Shown: piece after piece, positions 1 through 8,471 of the stretch | Numbering within the stretch: position 1 is the stretch's first letter | Layout of the letters: each line of letters opens with the position of its first letter | Assembly (NCBI RefSeq): GCF_039673065.1 | Contig: NZ_JBDJKW010000015.1 | Coordinates: forward strand, 1-64,000 | Origin: Allobosea sp039673065 | Lineage (GTDB): Bacteria > Pseudomonadota > Alphaproteobacteria > Rhizobiales > Beijerinckiaceae | DNA: 64,000 bases | Reading direction: 5' to 3' | Translations under genes and position numbers: made by a program | The notes under the pieces: model-generated | What the model saw: the letters and a program-made list of their open reading frames with translations, nothing else | Database searches by the model: none | What the model was told of the DNA's origin: nothing

Positions 1-1542
1 CACATCGGCAGCGGCGGGAGCAGCGACGGGCGCGGCCGGCATGGGCGGCGTCGCGGCTTCGGCGACCGTGTCTTCGGCCTCGGGCCGCTCTTCGTCGCGC
101 CGGGCGGGGCGGGCGGCGGCGGCGAGGCCGAGGGCCAGCGCGAGCGCCCCGCCGAGCCCGAGCCCGACGACGCCGCCGGCGAGCACGAGGGTGCGCCGCG
201 AGGTACCGGAGCGCTGCAGGGCCGGCATGGCCTGCGAGATCACGCGGGCATTGGTGGTGTCGATGCCGGCAAGCTCGCCGGTCTCGCGGGCGCGGCGCAG
301 GAAGCCCTCATAGACGCTGCGCGAGGATTCGACCTCGCGCTCCAGCTCGCGCAGCTCGACCGAGGCGCGGCTGGCGGCGACCTGTCCGTCGGTGAGGCGG
401 GTGACGCTGCCGGAGAGCTGGCGCTCGGCGTCGCGGGCGCGGTCATAGTCGCTGCGGGCGGCACGCGCGATGCGGGCGAGCTCGTCGGCGATCTGGCGGC
501 GCGCATCGCGGACCTGGGCCTGCGCGGCGGCCAGCGCCGGATGGCGGGCGCCGAGGGACGCCGAGAGATCGGCCTCGCGGCTCAGCGCCGCGCCGAGCTG
601 GGCGCGCAGCGCGGTCATGGTGTTGGAGGCGACCGCCTCCGGGATCGCGCCCGCTTCGAGCGACGAGGCGCGGGTGCGGGTGATCTCGTCGACGCGCGCT
701 TTCGTCTCGGCGACGCGGGCCTGCGCCGCGACGAGCTGGGCATTGCTGAGGCTGAGCTGCTCCTCGCCGACCGGCTTGCCGCCGGCGCCGATCAGCCGGT
801 TGGCCTCCTTGAAGCGCTCGACCTTGTCCTCGGCGCCGCGCAGGCGCCCGCGCAGCTCCTCGAGCCGGCCGGTCAGCGCGTCGGTGGCGCGCCGCGCCGC
901 GGCGTCGCGCACCGCCGCCTGATCCTCGAGATAGGCGTTGGCGAGGGCGTTGGCTATGCGGGCGGACTTGGCGGGATCGCGCGTGGTCACCGCGATGTCG
1001 ATGACGAAGGTGCGCTCGCCGCGGCGCACCTGCACCGCCTTGTCGAGCTGGGCGAGCGTGTAGAGCCTCGCCTCGCGGGAACGGCCGGCCGCATCGCCGC
1101 CGAAGAGCCCGCCGAACAGGCCCGGCCCGCTGTCGCCGCCGAACTCCGGATCGCGGTCGAGCTTCTCCTGCTCGGCCACCCTCGCCTTGATGCTGTCGGA
1201 TGCGATGACCCGCGCCTGGCTCTCGAGATAGGCGGTGATGGCGCTGGCGTCGCCGCCGAGCGCATTGGGCGCCACCTCGGTCTGGAGCACGCGCAGGTCG
1301 CGCGGATCGATCAGCAGTTGCGCCGTCGAGACGTAGCGGGCCGGCAGCAGCAGGCTCGCCCCGGCGGCGAACAGCGCGCCGAGCAGGCCGCAGAGCAGCA
1401 CCAGCCCCTTGCGGCGCCAGAGCGTGGCGACCAGCCAGGCCGGGTCCGCCAGCAGGGAGAACGGCGGGCCGCCCCCGGCCGGACGCGCTTGCCCGGCCGC
1501 GCTGCGGTCGGCCTCATCCGGCACTGTCTCCGTGGTGAACAT
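1..1542 (-). CDS. Exopolysaccharide chain-length/transport protein, Wzz/GumC type (C-terminal part outside window)
   Basis: The reading frame starts at ATG 1542 and stays open to the left edge, so about 514 codons are visible and the C-terminus is missing. A short cytoplasmic segment is followed by a first membrane helix (about residues 36-58) and the typical start of a Wzz periplasmic domain (YVSTAQLLIDPRDLRVLQ). A long, charged, coiled-coil-rich region follows. A second hydrophobic stretch rich in Gly, Leu and Ala is encoded at about 115-200, and an Ala/Pro-rich tail runs off the edge. This is the topology of polysaccharide co-polymerases that set chain length in Wzx/Wzy export. Whether a cytoplasmic tyrosine kinase domain follows, as in ExoP, cannot be seen. 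The neighbouring glycanase and flippase fit an exopolysaccharide cluster. Confidence 0.85.
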   Translation of the reverse strand, partial: MFTTETVPDEADRSAAGQARPAGGGPPFSLLADPAWLVATLWRRKGLVLLCGLLGALFAAGASLLLPARYVSTAQLLIDPRDLRVLQTEVAPNALGGDASAITAYLESQARVIASDSIKARVAEQEKLDRDPEFGGDSGPGLFGGLFGGDAAGRSREARLYTLAQLDKAVQVRRGERTFVIDIAVTTRDPAKSARIANALANAYLEDQAAVRDAAARRATDALTGRLEELRGRLRGAEDKVERFKEANRLIGAGGKPVGEEQLSLSNAQLVAAQARVAETKARVDEITRTRASSLEAGAIPEAVASNTMTALRAQLGAALSREADLSASLGARHPALAAAQAQVRDARRQIADELARIARAARSDYDRARDAERQLSGSVTRLTDGQVAASRASVELRELEREVESSRSVYEGFLRRARETGELAGIDTTNARVISQAMPALQRSGTSRRTLVLAGGVVGLGLGGALALALGLAAAARPARRDEERPEAEDTVAEAATPPMPAAPVAAPAAADV

Positions 1543-1614
1543 CGGGCTGGGCTTCACTCTCTGTCGTCGGTTCCGGCGGGCGGCGTCGGCGCCGCATCCG
1601 CCACTGGTCCTGTC

Positions 1615-2667
1615 TCAGCCGCCGCGCCGGTAGCGCGTCAGCACGTCCATCATCGGCTTGGGGCGATAATCGTCGTCGAGCGGCAGCGGCCGCGCCCTGG
1701 CGGCGTCCTTGCGCGGGAAGGTCTCGTGGACCCAGCTATGGCGGTCGCTGAGCCCCCAGGTGACGATCGCCTTGGGCGGGCCGGCCGCGACCACGGTCTC
1801 CAGATAGTCGGCGACGAGGCGGGCGCAAGCGGCGTCGCGCGCCGCTTCGTCGGGCGGCAGCTTCCAGTCGATCACGTCGAGCTCGGTCACCTCGACCCCG
1901 ACGCCGAGCGCCGCGAGATCGGCGACGAAGCGGGCGAGCCCGTCGCGATCGAGCGACTTGTCGGCATAGAGATGGGCCTGCATGCCGAGCCCGTGCACGG
2001 GAATGCCGGCATCCGTGAGGCGCCGCACCAGGTCGAGCGCGCAGCGCCGGCGCGCCGCGACGATCTCGCCCGGCTCCTCGAAATGGAAGTCGTTGATCAC
2101 CAGCCGCGCGGCAGGATCGACGCGGGCGGCGGTGCGGAAGGCGATGTCGACATGCTCCGGGCCGAGCAGGCGCTGCCAGAGCGTGTCGCGCCACGGCCCG
2201 GCCGCGCGGGGATCGTAGGCGATGACCTCGTTGACCACGTCCCAGCTGGCGATGCGGCCGCGATAGCGGTCGACCACCGTCTCGATATGGCGGACCAGCT
2301 CGCGCTCGGCCTCGGCGCGGCCGGTCATCGCCTTGGCCCAGGGCGGCAGTGCCATGCCCCAGAGCAGGGTGTGGCCGCGCAGGGCCTTGCCGTTGGCGGT
2401 GGCGAAGTCGACCAGCTCGTCGGCTGCCGCAAAGTCGAAGCGCGCGCGGTCATGGCGCAGCGCCTCCCATTTCAGGGCGTTCATCGGCACGATCACGTCG
2501 CAATAGCGCAGCAGCGCGGCGCGAGAGCGCGGATCGCTCCGGAAGGCACCGATCTCGGCGGCCGAGCCGAGCGGCACCGGCGCGCGCGACGCCAGCGCCC
2601 CACCGGGCAGGGCTGCGAGCGCGGCCGCCCCGGCGAGCGCCTGCCTGCGGGTCGGGCGCTTCAGCAT
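1615..2667 (-). CDS. Glycoside hydrolase family 10 (endo-1,4-beta-xylanase-like), Tat-exported
   Basis: A 350-residue protein whose N-terminus (RPTRRQALAGAAALAALPGG) looks like a twin-arginine signal. The rest reads as one GH10 TIM barrel: the early substrate-site motif NALKWE (63-68), the acid/base Glu in SWDVVNEV (E147), IND (191-193) and the nucleophile Glu in VEVTELDV (E262), followed by the WG strand near 304. Both catalytic glutamates are present, so it should be active. GH10 enzymes cleave beta-1,4-xylan and related glycans. Its place between a chain-length protein and a flippase suggests it may trim the cell's own exopolysaccharide rather than plant xylan; that is inference. The start at 2667 is favoured by the signal peptide. 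Confidence 0.88.
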   Translation of the reverse strand: MLKRPTRRQALAGAAALAALPGGALASRAPVPLGSAAEIGAFRSDPRSRAALLRYCDVIVPMNALKWEALRHDRARFDFAAADELVDFATANGKALRGHTLLWGMALPPWAKAMTGRAEAERELVRHIETVVDRYRGRIASWDVVNEVIAYDPRAAGPWRDTLWQRLLGPEHVDIAFRTAARVDPAARLVINDFHFEEPGEIVAARRRCALDLVRRLTDAGIPVHGLGMQAHLYADKSLDRDGLARFVADLAALGVGVEVTELDVIDWKLPPDEAARDAACARLVADYLETVVAAGPPKAIVTWGLSDRHSWVHETFPRKDAARARPLPLDDDYRPKPMMDVLTRYRRGG

Positions 2668-2799
2668 GGCGCCCCGCGACGGGCGCGGCCCGGCGCAGCG
2701 CGGCGTTTAGCCTCGCGAAAGGCGTTCGGGTTATGCAGGCGGTGGCCCGCCCCCCGCGCCATGGGGAACGAGGGCCGGTCTTCCGCCGAAACGGACCGC

Positions 2800-4044
2800 A
2801 TGTCGCCCGACCGCGCCACCATCACTGCCTACCTCACCATCCTGAGCGGCTCCGCCGGCCGGCTCGTCATCTCGCTTGTCTACTTCCTCATCGTTGCGAA
2901 TACGTTGACCCTCGGGGCCTTCGGCATCTTCGCCACGGCATCCGCCACCGGGGTCATCCTCTCGCGGCTGCTGGCCTTCGGCTTCGTCTCGCCGGTCTAC
3001 CGGGTCGCGACCGTCAAGCCGCGCCTGCTCGGCAGCTATCTCGCCGGCTTCGCCGCGCTCTCGTTCGCCTCGCTGCCGCTGATCGCGCTGGCGGGCTGGG
3101 CGGTCTACGCCCTGCTCTTCGCCGGCAAGGTCGCGCCGCTGCCCTTCGCGCTGATCGTGCTGGCCGAGGTGATCGGCTGGCGCCTCGTCGAGCTGGTGGC
3201 GATCGTCAACAACGGCATGCGCCGCTTCGGCCGCGCCGCGCAGCTGGTCATCCTCGGCTCGGGCCTGCGCACGCTGGCGGCGATCGGCTTCTGGCTGCAC
3301 GGGCAGGCGACGCTGGAGAGCTGGGCGCTGGCCTATCTCGGCGCGACGCTGCTCTCGGCGGCGATCGCCCTCCTCGCCTACCTGCCCCGCGTGCGGCTGC
3401 GCCTGCGCACCGCGCTCTATCCGCGCCGCATGGCGGATGCGGTGACGGCGGGCGCCGCCGACATCCTGTTCTACGTCCAGGCCGAGCTCGACAAGCTGCT
3501 GATGCTGGCGCTCGCGGGCGAGCGCGTCGCCGGACTCTATGCCATCGCCATGCGGGTGATCGACCTCACCGCCATGCCGGTGCGCAGCTTCAACCAGATG
3601 TTCGTCCAGAAGATCATGGCCGATCGCGGCATCGCCGCCGGCATCGGCCGGCGCGCGCTGATCGAGATCGCCATCGCCACGGTCTCGGTCGCCGGCCTGG
3701 TCGCGATCCTCGTGCTGCTGGCGCTGTTCCCGCGCGCGCTCGGCGGCAATGTCGCGCAGGCCGCCTATCTCTTCCTGCCGATGCTGCTGGTGCCGGCTTT
3801 CCGCAACCTCGTCGAATACCATGCCGAGCTGCTCTATGCCCGCGAGCGCACCGGCACGCGCATCCTGCTGCTCTGCGCCATCGCGGCGCTGAAGGCCGGG
3901 CTGATGAGCTGGGTGATGGCCCGCCACGGCGCCGACGAGGCCTGGGCGATCTGGATGAACCTGGTCTTCGGGCTGATCTACCTGCTCTCGGCCGCGCTGA
4001 CCTATCCGCTGCTGCGCCGCGACCGCCGCCGCGCCCGCGCTTGA
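2800..4044 (+). CDS. Oligosaccharide flippase (Wzx/polysaccharide biosynthesis MOP family)
   Basis: About 414 residues with roughly 12-14 hydrophobic helices, starting with AYLTILSGSAGRLVISLVYF, and a cytoplasmic basic tail (RRDRRRARA). Composition and layout match MOP-superfamily flippases that move undecaprenyl-linked sugar units across the inner membrane. ATG 2800 puts the first helix close to the N-terminus; ATG 2761 would add 13 polar residues. Neither has a clear Shine-Dalgarno. The frame is open far upstream, but that part lies opposite the GH10 and GumC genes and does not look like protein. It is convergent with nothing and stands alone, divergent from the GH10 gene. Confidence 0.8.
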   Translation: MSPDRATITAYLTILSGSAGRLVISLVYFLIVANTLTLGAFGIFATASATGVILSRLLAFGFVSPVYRVATVKPRLLGSYLAGFAALSFASLPLIALAGWAVYALLFAGKVAPLPFALIVLAEVIGWRLVELVAIVNNGMRRFGRAAQLVILGSGLRTLAAIGFWLHGQATLESWALAYLGATLLSAAIALLAYLPRVRLRLRTALYPRRMADAVTAGAADILFYVQAELDKLLMLALAGERVAGLYAIAMRVIDLTAMPVRSFNQMFVQKIMADRGIAAGIGRRALIEIAIATVSVAGLVAILVLLALFPRALGGNVAQAAYLFLPMLLVPAFRNLVEYHAELLYARERTGTRILLLCAIAALKAGLMSWVMARHGADEAWAIWMNLVFGLIYLLSAALTYPLLRRDRRRARA

Positions 4045-4102
4045 AGCCGTTCGCCGCAGCGCCTACAAGCCGGCAACTCCAAGGACAGATCGGGACAAGC
4101 TC

Positions 4103-4819
4103 ATGAGACCCTCGAAGCGCGCCGCCGACGAGATGCGCAAGGTCACGCTCGAACGCGGCGTGGTCCGGTACGCGGAAGGGTCCTGCATGGTCACCTTCGG
4201 CGAGACCAAGGTGCTCTGCGCCGCCTCCGTCGAGGAAAAGGGGCCGCCGTGGCTGCGCGGCACCGGCAAGGGCTGGGTCACCGCGGAATACTCCATGTTG
4301 CCGCGCGCCACCCATGAGCGCACCCGCCGCGAGGTCACCTCGGGCAAGCCGTCGGGCCGCACCCAGGAAATCCAGCGCCTGATCGGGCGGTCCTTGCGCG
4401 CCGTCGTCGACCTCACCGCGATCGGCGAGCGCCAGATCGTCGTCGACTGCGACGTGCTGCAGGCCGATGGCGGCACCCGCACCGCCTCGATCACCGGCGC
4501 CTGGGTCGCGCTGCACGACGCGCTGAAATGGATGGGCGGGCGCGGCCTGCTCAAGGGCGCCAACCCCCTCAAGGACCATGTCGCGGCGATCTCCTGCGGC
4601 ATCGTCGCCGGCAACCCGGTAATCGATCTCGACTATGTCGAGGATTCCGGCGCGCAGACCGACGCGAATTTCGTCATCACCGGCGCGGGCGGGCTGGTCG
4701 AGGTGCAGGGCACCGCCGAGGGCGCGCCCTTCTCCGAGGACGAGCTGATGGCGCTGCTGCGGCTCGCCAAGGCCGGCGTCGCCGATCTGGTGGCGCTGCA
4801 GAAGGCGGCGGTGAGCTGA
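4103..4819 (+). CDS. rph: Ribonuclease PH
   Basis: 238 residues, the usual length. This phosphorolytic 3'-5' exoribonuclease trims tRNA 3' ends in the cytoplasm. Family hallmarks are MRPSKRAADEMRKVTLERG at the N-terminus, the phosphate-binding stretch TSGKPSGRTQEIQRLIGRSLR, DCDVLQADGGTRTASITGA, and the C-terminal DLDYVEDSGAQTDANFV. ATG 4103 is the family start. It is followed by rdgB and hemW, the standard alphaproteobacterial order (rph-rdgB-hemW). The 3' spacer carries two inverted copies of a dispersed repeat. Confidence 0.97.
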   Translation: MRPSKRAADEMRKVTLERGVVRYAEGSCMVTFGETKVLCAASVEEKGPPWLRGTGKGWVTAEYSMLPRATHERTRREVTSGKPSGRTQEIQRLIGRSLRAVVDLTAIGERQIVVDCDVLQADGGTRTASITGAWVALHDALKWMGGRGLLKGANPLKDHVAAISCGIVAGNPVIDLDYVEDSGAQTDANFVITGAGGLVEVQGTAEGAPFSEDELMALLRLAKAGVADLVALQKAAVS

Positions 4820-4827
4820 ACCTCTCC

Positions 4828-4870
4828 GTCTTTCCGGGGCTTCGCGCCGCGAAGAGCCTGGAATCCATGA
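4828..4870 (+). repeat. 43-bp dispersed intergenic palindromic repeat, copy 1
   Basis: The pattern is GTC-TTCCGGGGC, a small hairpin (CTTCGCGCCGCGAAG), then GAGCCTGGAATCCATGA. It matches copy 3 at 47493-47535 at most positions and is in inverted orientation to copy 2 at 4940-4982. Repeats of this form are common in Bosea/Bradyrhizobium-type intergenic regions. Confidence 0.75.
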
Positions 4871-4939
4871 ACACGAGGCAAGCGGACAGTCCGCAACGAA
4901 GGAATTGCGATGACGAGGCCTGACGACCAGAACCTGTGG

Positions 4940-4982
4940 TCATGGGTTCCGGGCTCGCTCCTGCGGAGCGCCCCGGAATGAC
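4940..4982 (-). repeat. 43-bp dispersed repeat, copy 2 (inverted; overlaps the rdgB start)
   Basis: It reads TCATGGGTTCCGGG...hairpin...CCCCGGAATGAC, the reverse complement of the pattern at 47493-47535. Its last bases supply the likely start codon of rdgB (ATG 4978). Confidence 0.75.
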
Positions 4983-5649
4983 GGCGCGCGAGACCGCCCC
5001 CCGCCCCCTGACCGGCAAGGTCGTGATCGCGACCCACAACCAGGGCAAGCTGCGCGAGATGCGCGAGCTGATGGCGCCCTATGGCATCGAGCTGGTCTCG
5101 GCCGGCGAGCTCGGCCTGCCCGAGCCGGTCGAGGACGGCTACATGTTCGCCGAGAACGCCGCGATCAAGGCGGTGGCGGCGGCGAACGCCTCCGGCCTGC
5201 CGGCGCTTGCCGACGATTCCGGCATCTGCATCGACGCGCTCGACGGCGCGCCCGGCCTGTTCTCGGCGAACTGGGCCGGGCCGGGCAAGGATTTCGCCCC
5301 GGCCATGGCCCGCGTGCTGGCCGAGCTCGCCCGGCGCGGCGCCACCACGCCGGAGCGCCGCAAGGCGCATTTCGTCTCGGCGCTGGTGATCGCCTGGCCG
5401 GACGGGCATCAGGAGCTGTTCGAGGGCCGCGTCTTCGGCGAGATCCTCGACGCCCCGCGCGGGCTTGCCGGCTTCGGCTACGATCCGCTGTTCCGCCCGG
5501 CCGGCCACGACAAGACCTTCGGCGAGATGACCAGCGTCGAGAAGCACGGCATCCCGGCGGACGGCTCGCCCGGCCTGTCGCACCGCGCCCGCGCCTTCCA
5601 CCTGCTCGCCGCCGCCTGCCTGCGCGCGCCGGACGGATCGCGCGATTGA
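4978..5649 (+). CDS. rdgB: dITP/XTP pyrophosphatase (non-canonical purine NTP pyrophosphatase)
   Basis: 223 residues from ATG 4978. The enzyme hydrolyses dITP, XTP and ITP to monophosphates and keeps deaminated purines out of DNA and RNA. Visible HAM1/RdgB motifs are the N-terminal ATHNQGKLREMRELM, the metal site FAENAAIKA...ALADDSGICIDALDG, GFGYDPLF, and the C-terminal SHRARAF. An in-frame ATG at 4936 would add 14 residues encoded inside the dispersed repeat, so the later start is preferred. The stop overlaps the hemW start (TTGA at 5646-5649), which suggests translational coupling. Confidence 0.95.
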   Translation: MTARETAPRPLTGKVVIATHNQGKLREMRELMAPYGIELVSAGELGLPEPVEDGYMFAENAAIKAVAAANASGLPALADDSGICIDALDGAPGLFSANWAGPGKDFAPAMARVLAELARRGATTPERRKAHFVSALVIAWPDGHQELFEGRVFGEILDAPRGLAGFGYDPLFRPAGHDKTFGEMTSVEKHGIPADGSPGLSHRARAFHLLAAACLRAPDGSRD

Positions 5650-6860
5650 GCGGCGGGGCCGCCCTCGCCGTGCCGTCGCCCGCGGGCGCGGGCGGGCCTG
5701 CGCACCCGACGGCGGGGGCGGGCTTCGCCGTCTATGTGCACTGGCCGTTCTGCCTGGCGAAGTGCCCCTATTGCGACTTCAACTCCCATGTCCGGCACAG
5801 CCCGCCGGACCAGGCCCGCTTCGTCGCCGCCTTCCGCCGCGAGATCGCCCAGCGCGCGGCGCTGGCGCCCGGGCGCACAGTCTCCTCGATCTTCTTCGGC
5901 GGCGGTACGCCCTCGCTGATGGAGGGGGCGACGGTCGGCGCCATCCTCGACGCCATCGCGGCGCATTGGGCGATCGCGCCCGATTGCGAGGTCTCGCTCG
6001 AGGCCAACCCGACCAGTGTCGAGGCCGGCCGCTTCCGCGACTTCCGCGCGGCGGGCGTCAACCGCGTCTCGCTCGGCGTGCAGGCGCTGAACGACGCCGA
6101 CCTCAAGGCGCTGGGGCGGATGCACAGCGCCGAGGAGGCGCTCGCGGCGGTCGCCATCGCGCGCCGGCATTTCGAGCGCTATTCCTTCGACCTGATCTAC
6201 GCCCGCGCGCCCGAGCAGACGCCGGCGCTGTGGCGCGCCGAGCTGGAGCTGGCGATCAGCCATGCGGCGGAGCATCTCTCGCTCTACCAGCTCACCATCG
6301 AGAGCGGCACCGCCTTCGAGCGACTGTTCCGCGCCGGCAAGCTCGCCATTCCCGATCCCGAGGCCGGCGCCGCCCTCTACGAGGTGACGCAGGAGGTCAC
6401 GGCGAAGCACGGGCTGCCGGTCTACGAGATCTCGAACCATGCCCGCCCGGGCGCCGAATGCCGGCACAATCTGGTCTACTGGCACTATGGCGAATATGCC
6501 GGCGTCGGCCCCGGCGCCCATGGCCGGCTGGTCGGGCCCGACGGTCGCCGGGCCCAGTCGACCGAGAAGAGCCCGGAGGCCTGGCTGGCGCGGATCGAGG
6601 CCGGCGGCGACGCGCTGGTCGAGGACGAGCGCCTCTCCGCCGAGGCGCAGGGCGACGAATACCTGCTGATGGGGCTGCGCCTGGTCGAGGGCATCGACCC
6701 GGCGGTGTTCGAGGGGCTGGCCGGGCGCAAGCTCAACGGCAACCGCATCGGCGCGCTGGTGGCCGAGGGCTTCCTGCTGCGCCGGCCGGACGGGCGTCTG
6801 GCCGCGACGCCGGAAGGCGCCCTGCTGCTCGACGCACTGGTCGCCGATCTCGCCGCCTGA
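5646..6860 (+). CDS. hemW: Heme chaperone HemW (radical SAM)
   Basis: 404 residues starting at TTG 5646, which overlaps the rdgB stop. The radical-SAM cluster motif is C36-x3-C40-x2-C43 within HWPFCLAKCPYCDFNSH, followed by FFGGGTPSLM and the SLEANPTSV segment. A phenylalanine follows the third cysteine by one residue (CDF), as in HemW rather than true HemN. HemW binds heme and delivers it to apoproteins; it is not the oxygen-independent coproporphyrinogen oxidase it is often labelled as. The rph-rdgB-hemW order is conserved in alphaproteobacteria. Confidence 0.93.
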   Translation: MSGGAALAVPSPAGAGGPAHPTAGAGFAVYVHWPFCLAKCPYCDFNSHVRHSPPDQARFVAAFRREIAQRAALAPGRTVSSIFFGGGTPSLMEGATVGAILDAIAAHWAIAPDCEVSLEANPTSVEAGRFRDFRAAGVNRVSLGVQALNDADLKALGRMHSAEEALAAVAIARRHFERYSFDLIYARAPEQTPALWRAELELAISHAAEHLSLYQLTIESGTAFERLFRAGKLAIPDPEAGAALYEVTQEVTAKHGLPVYEISNHARPGAECRHNLVYWHYGEYAGVGPGAHGRLVGPDGRRAQSTEKSPEAWLARIEAGGDALVEDERLSAEAQGDEYLLMGLRLVEGIDPAVFEGLAGRKLNGNRIGALVAEGFLLRRPDGRLAATPEGALLLDALVADLAA

Positions 6861-7038
6861 GCCGCGCCGCCGGCAGCAGGCACGAATCCCATTGTTTAAC
6901 CGATTGAAGCGCGCTGGAAAGGGCTTTGGCGCCCTGCCGCCATGACGCCGCCCGCCGGCCGCTGCCACGCCTCCGCCGCAATCTGCGCCCCCGATGCCCT
7001 CGCACGGACGGAACAGTCCGGCGCTCAGGGAGGATAGG

Positions 7039-8262
7039 ATGCAGCAGAGCAGAACCGATCGCTCGCAGCCGGCGCTGTCGCGCCGCCGCGTGTTGCAGGT
7101 CGCCGGCACCGGCGCGCTCGCCGCCGCGGCCGGCAGCGCCTTCGCGCAAACCAAGCCCGGCCCGGTCGCCCCGCCGACCACGATCACCACCCCGCCGCGC
7201 GACTTCGCGCCGGGCGGGGCGCCGACCACCTATTTCTGGGATCCAGACGTGCTGGCGCTCGACCCATCCTTCGAGGGGCTGGCCCAGCCCAATGCCGCGA
7301 TCCAGCGGCTGTGGACCGGCGCGCTCTGGGCGGAAGGCCCGGCCTGGAACGCCCAGGGGCGCTACCTGCTGTGGAGCGACATCCCGAACAACCGCCAGAT
7401 GCGCTGGATCGAGGATGACGGGCATGTCGCGGTCTTCCGCACGCCGACCGGCAACAGCAACGGCAACAGCTTCGACTATCAGGGCCGGCAGCTCTCCTGC
7501 GAGCATCTCAACCGCCGCGTGGTGCGCTACGAGCTCGACGGCTCGGTGACGATCCTGGCCGACAAATTCGAGGGCAAGCGGCTGAACTCGCCCAACGACA
7601 TCGTCGCCCATCCCGACGGCAGCTACTGGTTCACCGATCCGCCCTATGGCGGCCAGCTCTACGAGGGCGCGCCCGACGCCGCCGGCGGGCCGAGCAACGC
7701 CGCCGGCAAGCTCAATCCCCGCCTCGGCCAGCCGCCGGAGATCGGCTTCTACAAGCGCGAGCTGCCGACCAACTGCTACCGCATCGACCCGAGCGGGCGC
7801 ATCGACCTCGTCGTCACCGAGGCGCAGGTGCCCGATCCCAACGGGCTGTGCTTCTCGCCGGACTTCAAGAAGCTCTACATCGCCTCGACCGGAAAGGGAC
7901 CGGGCGATACCGGCCCCGGCGGCAAGGGCGACATACACGTCTTCGACATCGGCGCCGACAACAAGCTCTCCAATGGCCGGCTGTTCTCGGACTGCATGGT
8001 CGACGGGGTGAAATGCGGGCCGGACGGGCTGCGCTGCGACGTGCAGGGCAATCTCTGGTCGGCCTCGAATGCCGGCCGCTCGGTCGGCTACAACGGCGTG
8101 CTCTGCTTCAACCCCGAGGGCAAGCTGATCGGCCGCATCCGCCTGCCGGAGGTCTGCGGCAACATCTGCTTCGGCGGCCCGAAGCGCAATCGCCTGTTCA
8201 TGGCCGCCAGCCAGTCGATCTATGCGGTCTACACCGCGACGCAGGGTGCCGGGCCGGGCTAG
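7039..8262 (+). CDS. SMP-30/gluconolactonase/LRE family protein, Tat-exported
   Basis: 407 residues from ATG 7039, which has a good Shine-Dalgarno (AGGGAGGATAGG) just upstream. A twin-arginine signal (SRRRVLQVAGTGALAAAAGSAFA) predicts a folded periplasmic protein. The body has the beta-propeller SMP-30 segments EGPAWN, LNSPNDIVAHPDGSYWFTDP, DPNGLCFSPD and CGPDGLRCDVQGNLWSA, which carry the metal-binding Glu, Asn and Asp. The likely role is lactone hydrolysis of sugar acids, but the substrate is unknown. The gene stands alone between hemW and polA. Confidence 0.87.
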   Translation: MQQSRTDRSQPALSRRRVLQVAGTGALAAAAGSAFAQTKPGPVAPPTTITTPPRDFAPGGAPTTYFWDPDVLALDPSFEGLAQPNAAIQRLWTGALWAEGPAWNAQGRYLLWSDIPNNRQMRWIEDDGHVAVFRTPTGNSNGNSFDYQGRQLSCEHLNRRVVRYELDGSVTILADKFEGKRLNSPNDIVAHPDGSYWFTDPPYGGQLYEGAPDAAGGPSNAAGKLNPRLGQPPEIGFYKRELPTNCYRIDPSGRIDLVVTEAQVPDPNGLCFSPDFKKLYIASTGKGPGDTGPGGKGDIHVFDIGADNKLSNGRLFSDCMVDGVKCGPDGLRCDVQGNLWSASNAGRSVGYNGVLCFNPEGKLIGRIRLPEVCGNICFGGPKRNRLFMAASQSIYAVYTATQGAGPG

Positions 8263-8284
8263 CGCCGGCCTGCAATCGCCGAGA

Positions 8285-8378
8285 CCGTCATGGCCGGGCT
8301 TGTCCCGACCATCCACGTCTTCATCGGGCAAGGCCGGTTTCAAGACGTGGATGCTCGCCACAAGGGCGAGCATGACGG
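8285..8378. repeat. 94-bp imperfect palindromic intergenic repeat
   Basis: The outer arms CCGTCATG (8285-8292) and CATGACGG (8371-8378) and the inner arms ATCCACGTCTT (8311-8321) and AAGACGTGGAT (8342-8352) are perfect inverted repeats. A third hairpin, GCTCGCC/GGGCGAGC, lies at about 8354-8371. This is a recognisable class of interspersed repeat in Bosea/Bradyrhizobium/Methylobacterium-type genomes. It occupies most of the spacer before polA. Confidence 0.75.
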
Positions 8379-8471
8379 AGGCGGGCGGCCGCAGCCCTGC
8401 TGACAGCTTCTTGCGCCGGCGCGCCTCACAAAGCATGGACCGCCCGCGGGCGCACGCCTATGGTCCCGCCC

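Noticed and set aside
541..2799. A long open plus-strand frame running into the flippase gene
   Set aside because: It lies opposite the chain-length and GH10 genes, has low-complexity composition and no domain before residue 1 of the flippase.
5646..6860. Annotation as oxygen-independent coproporphyrinogen oxidase (HemN)
   Set aside because: The cluster motif lacks the extra Cys of HemN and the gene sits in the rph-rdgB-hemW order, so it is called HemW.
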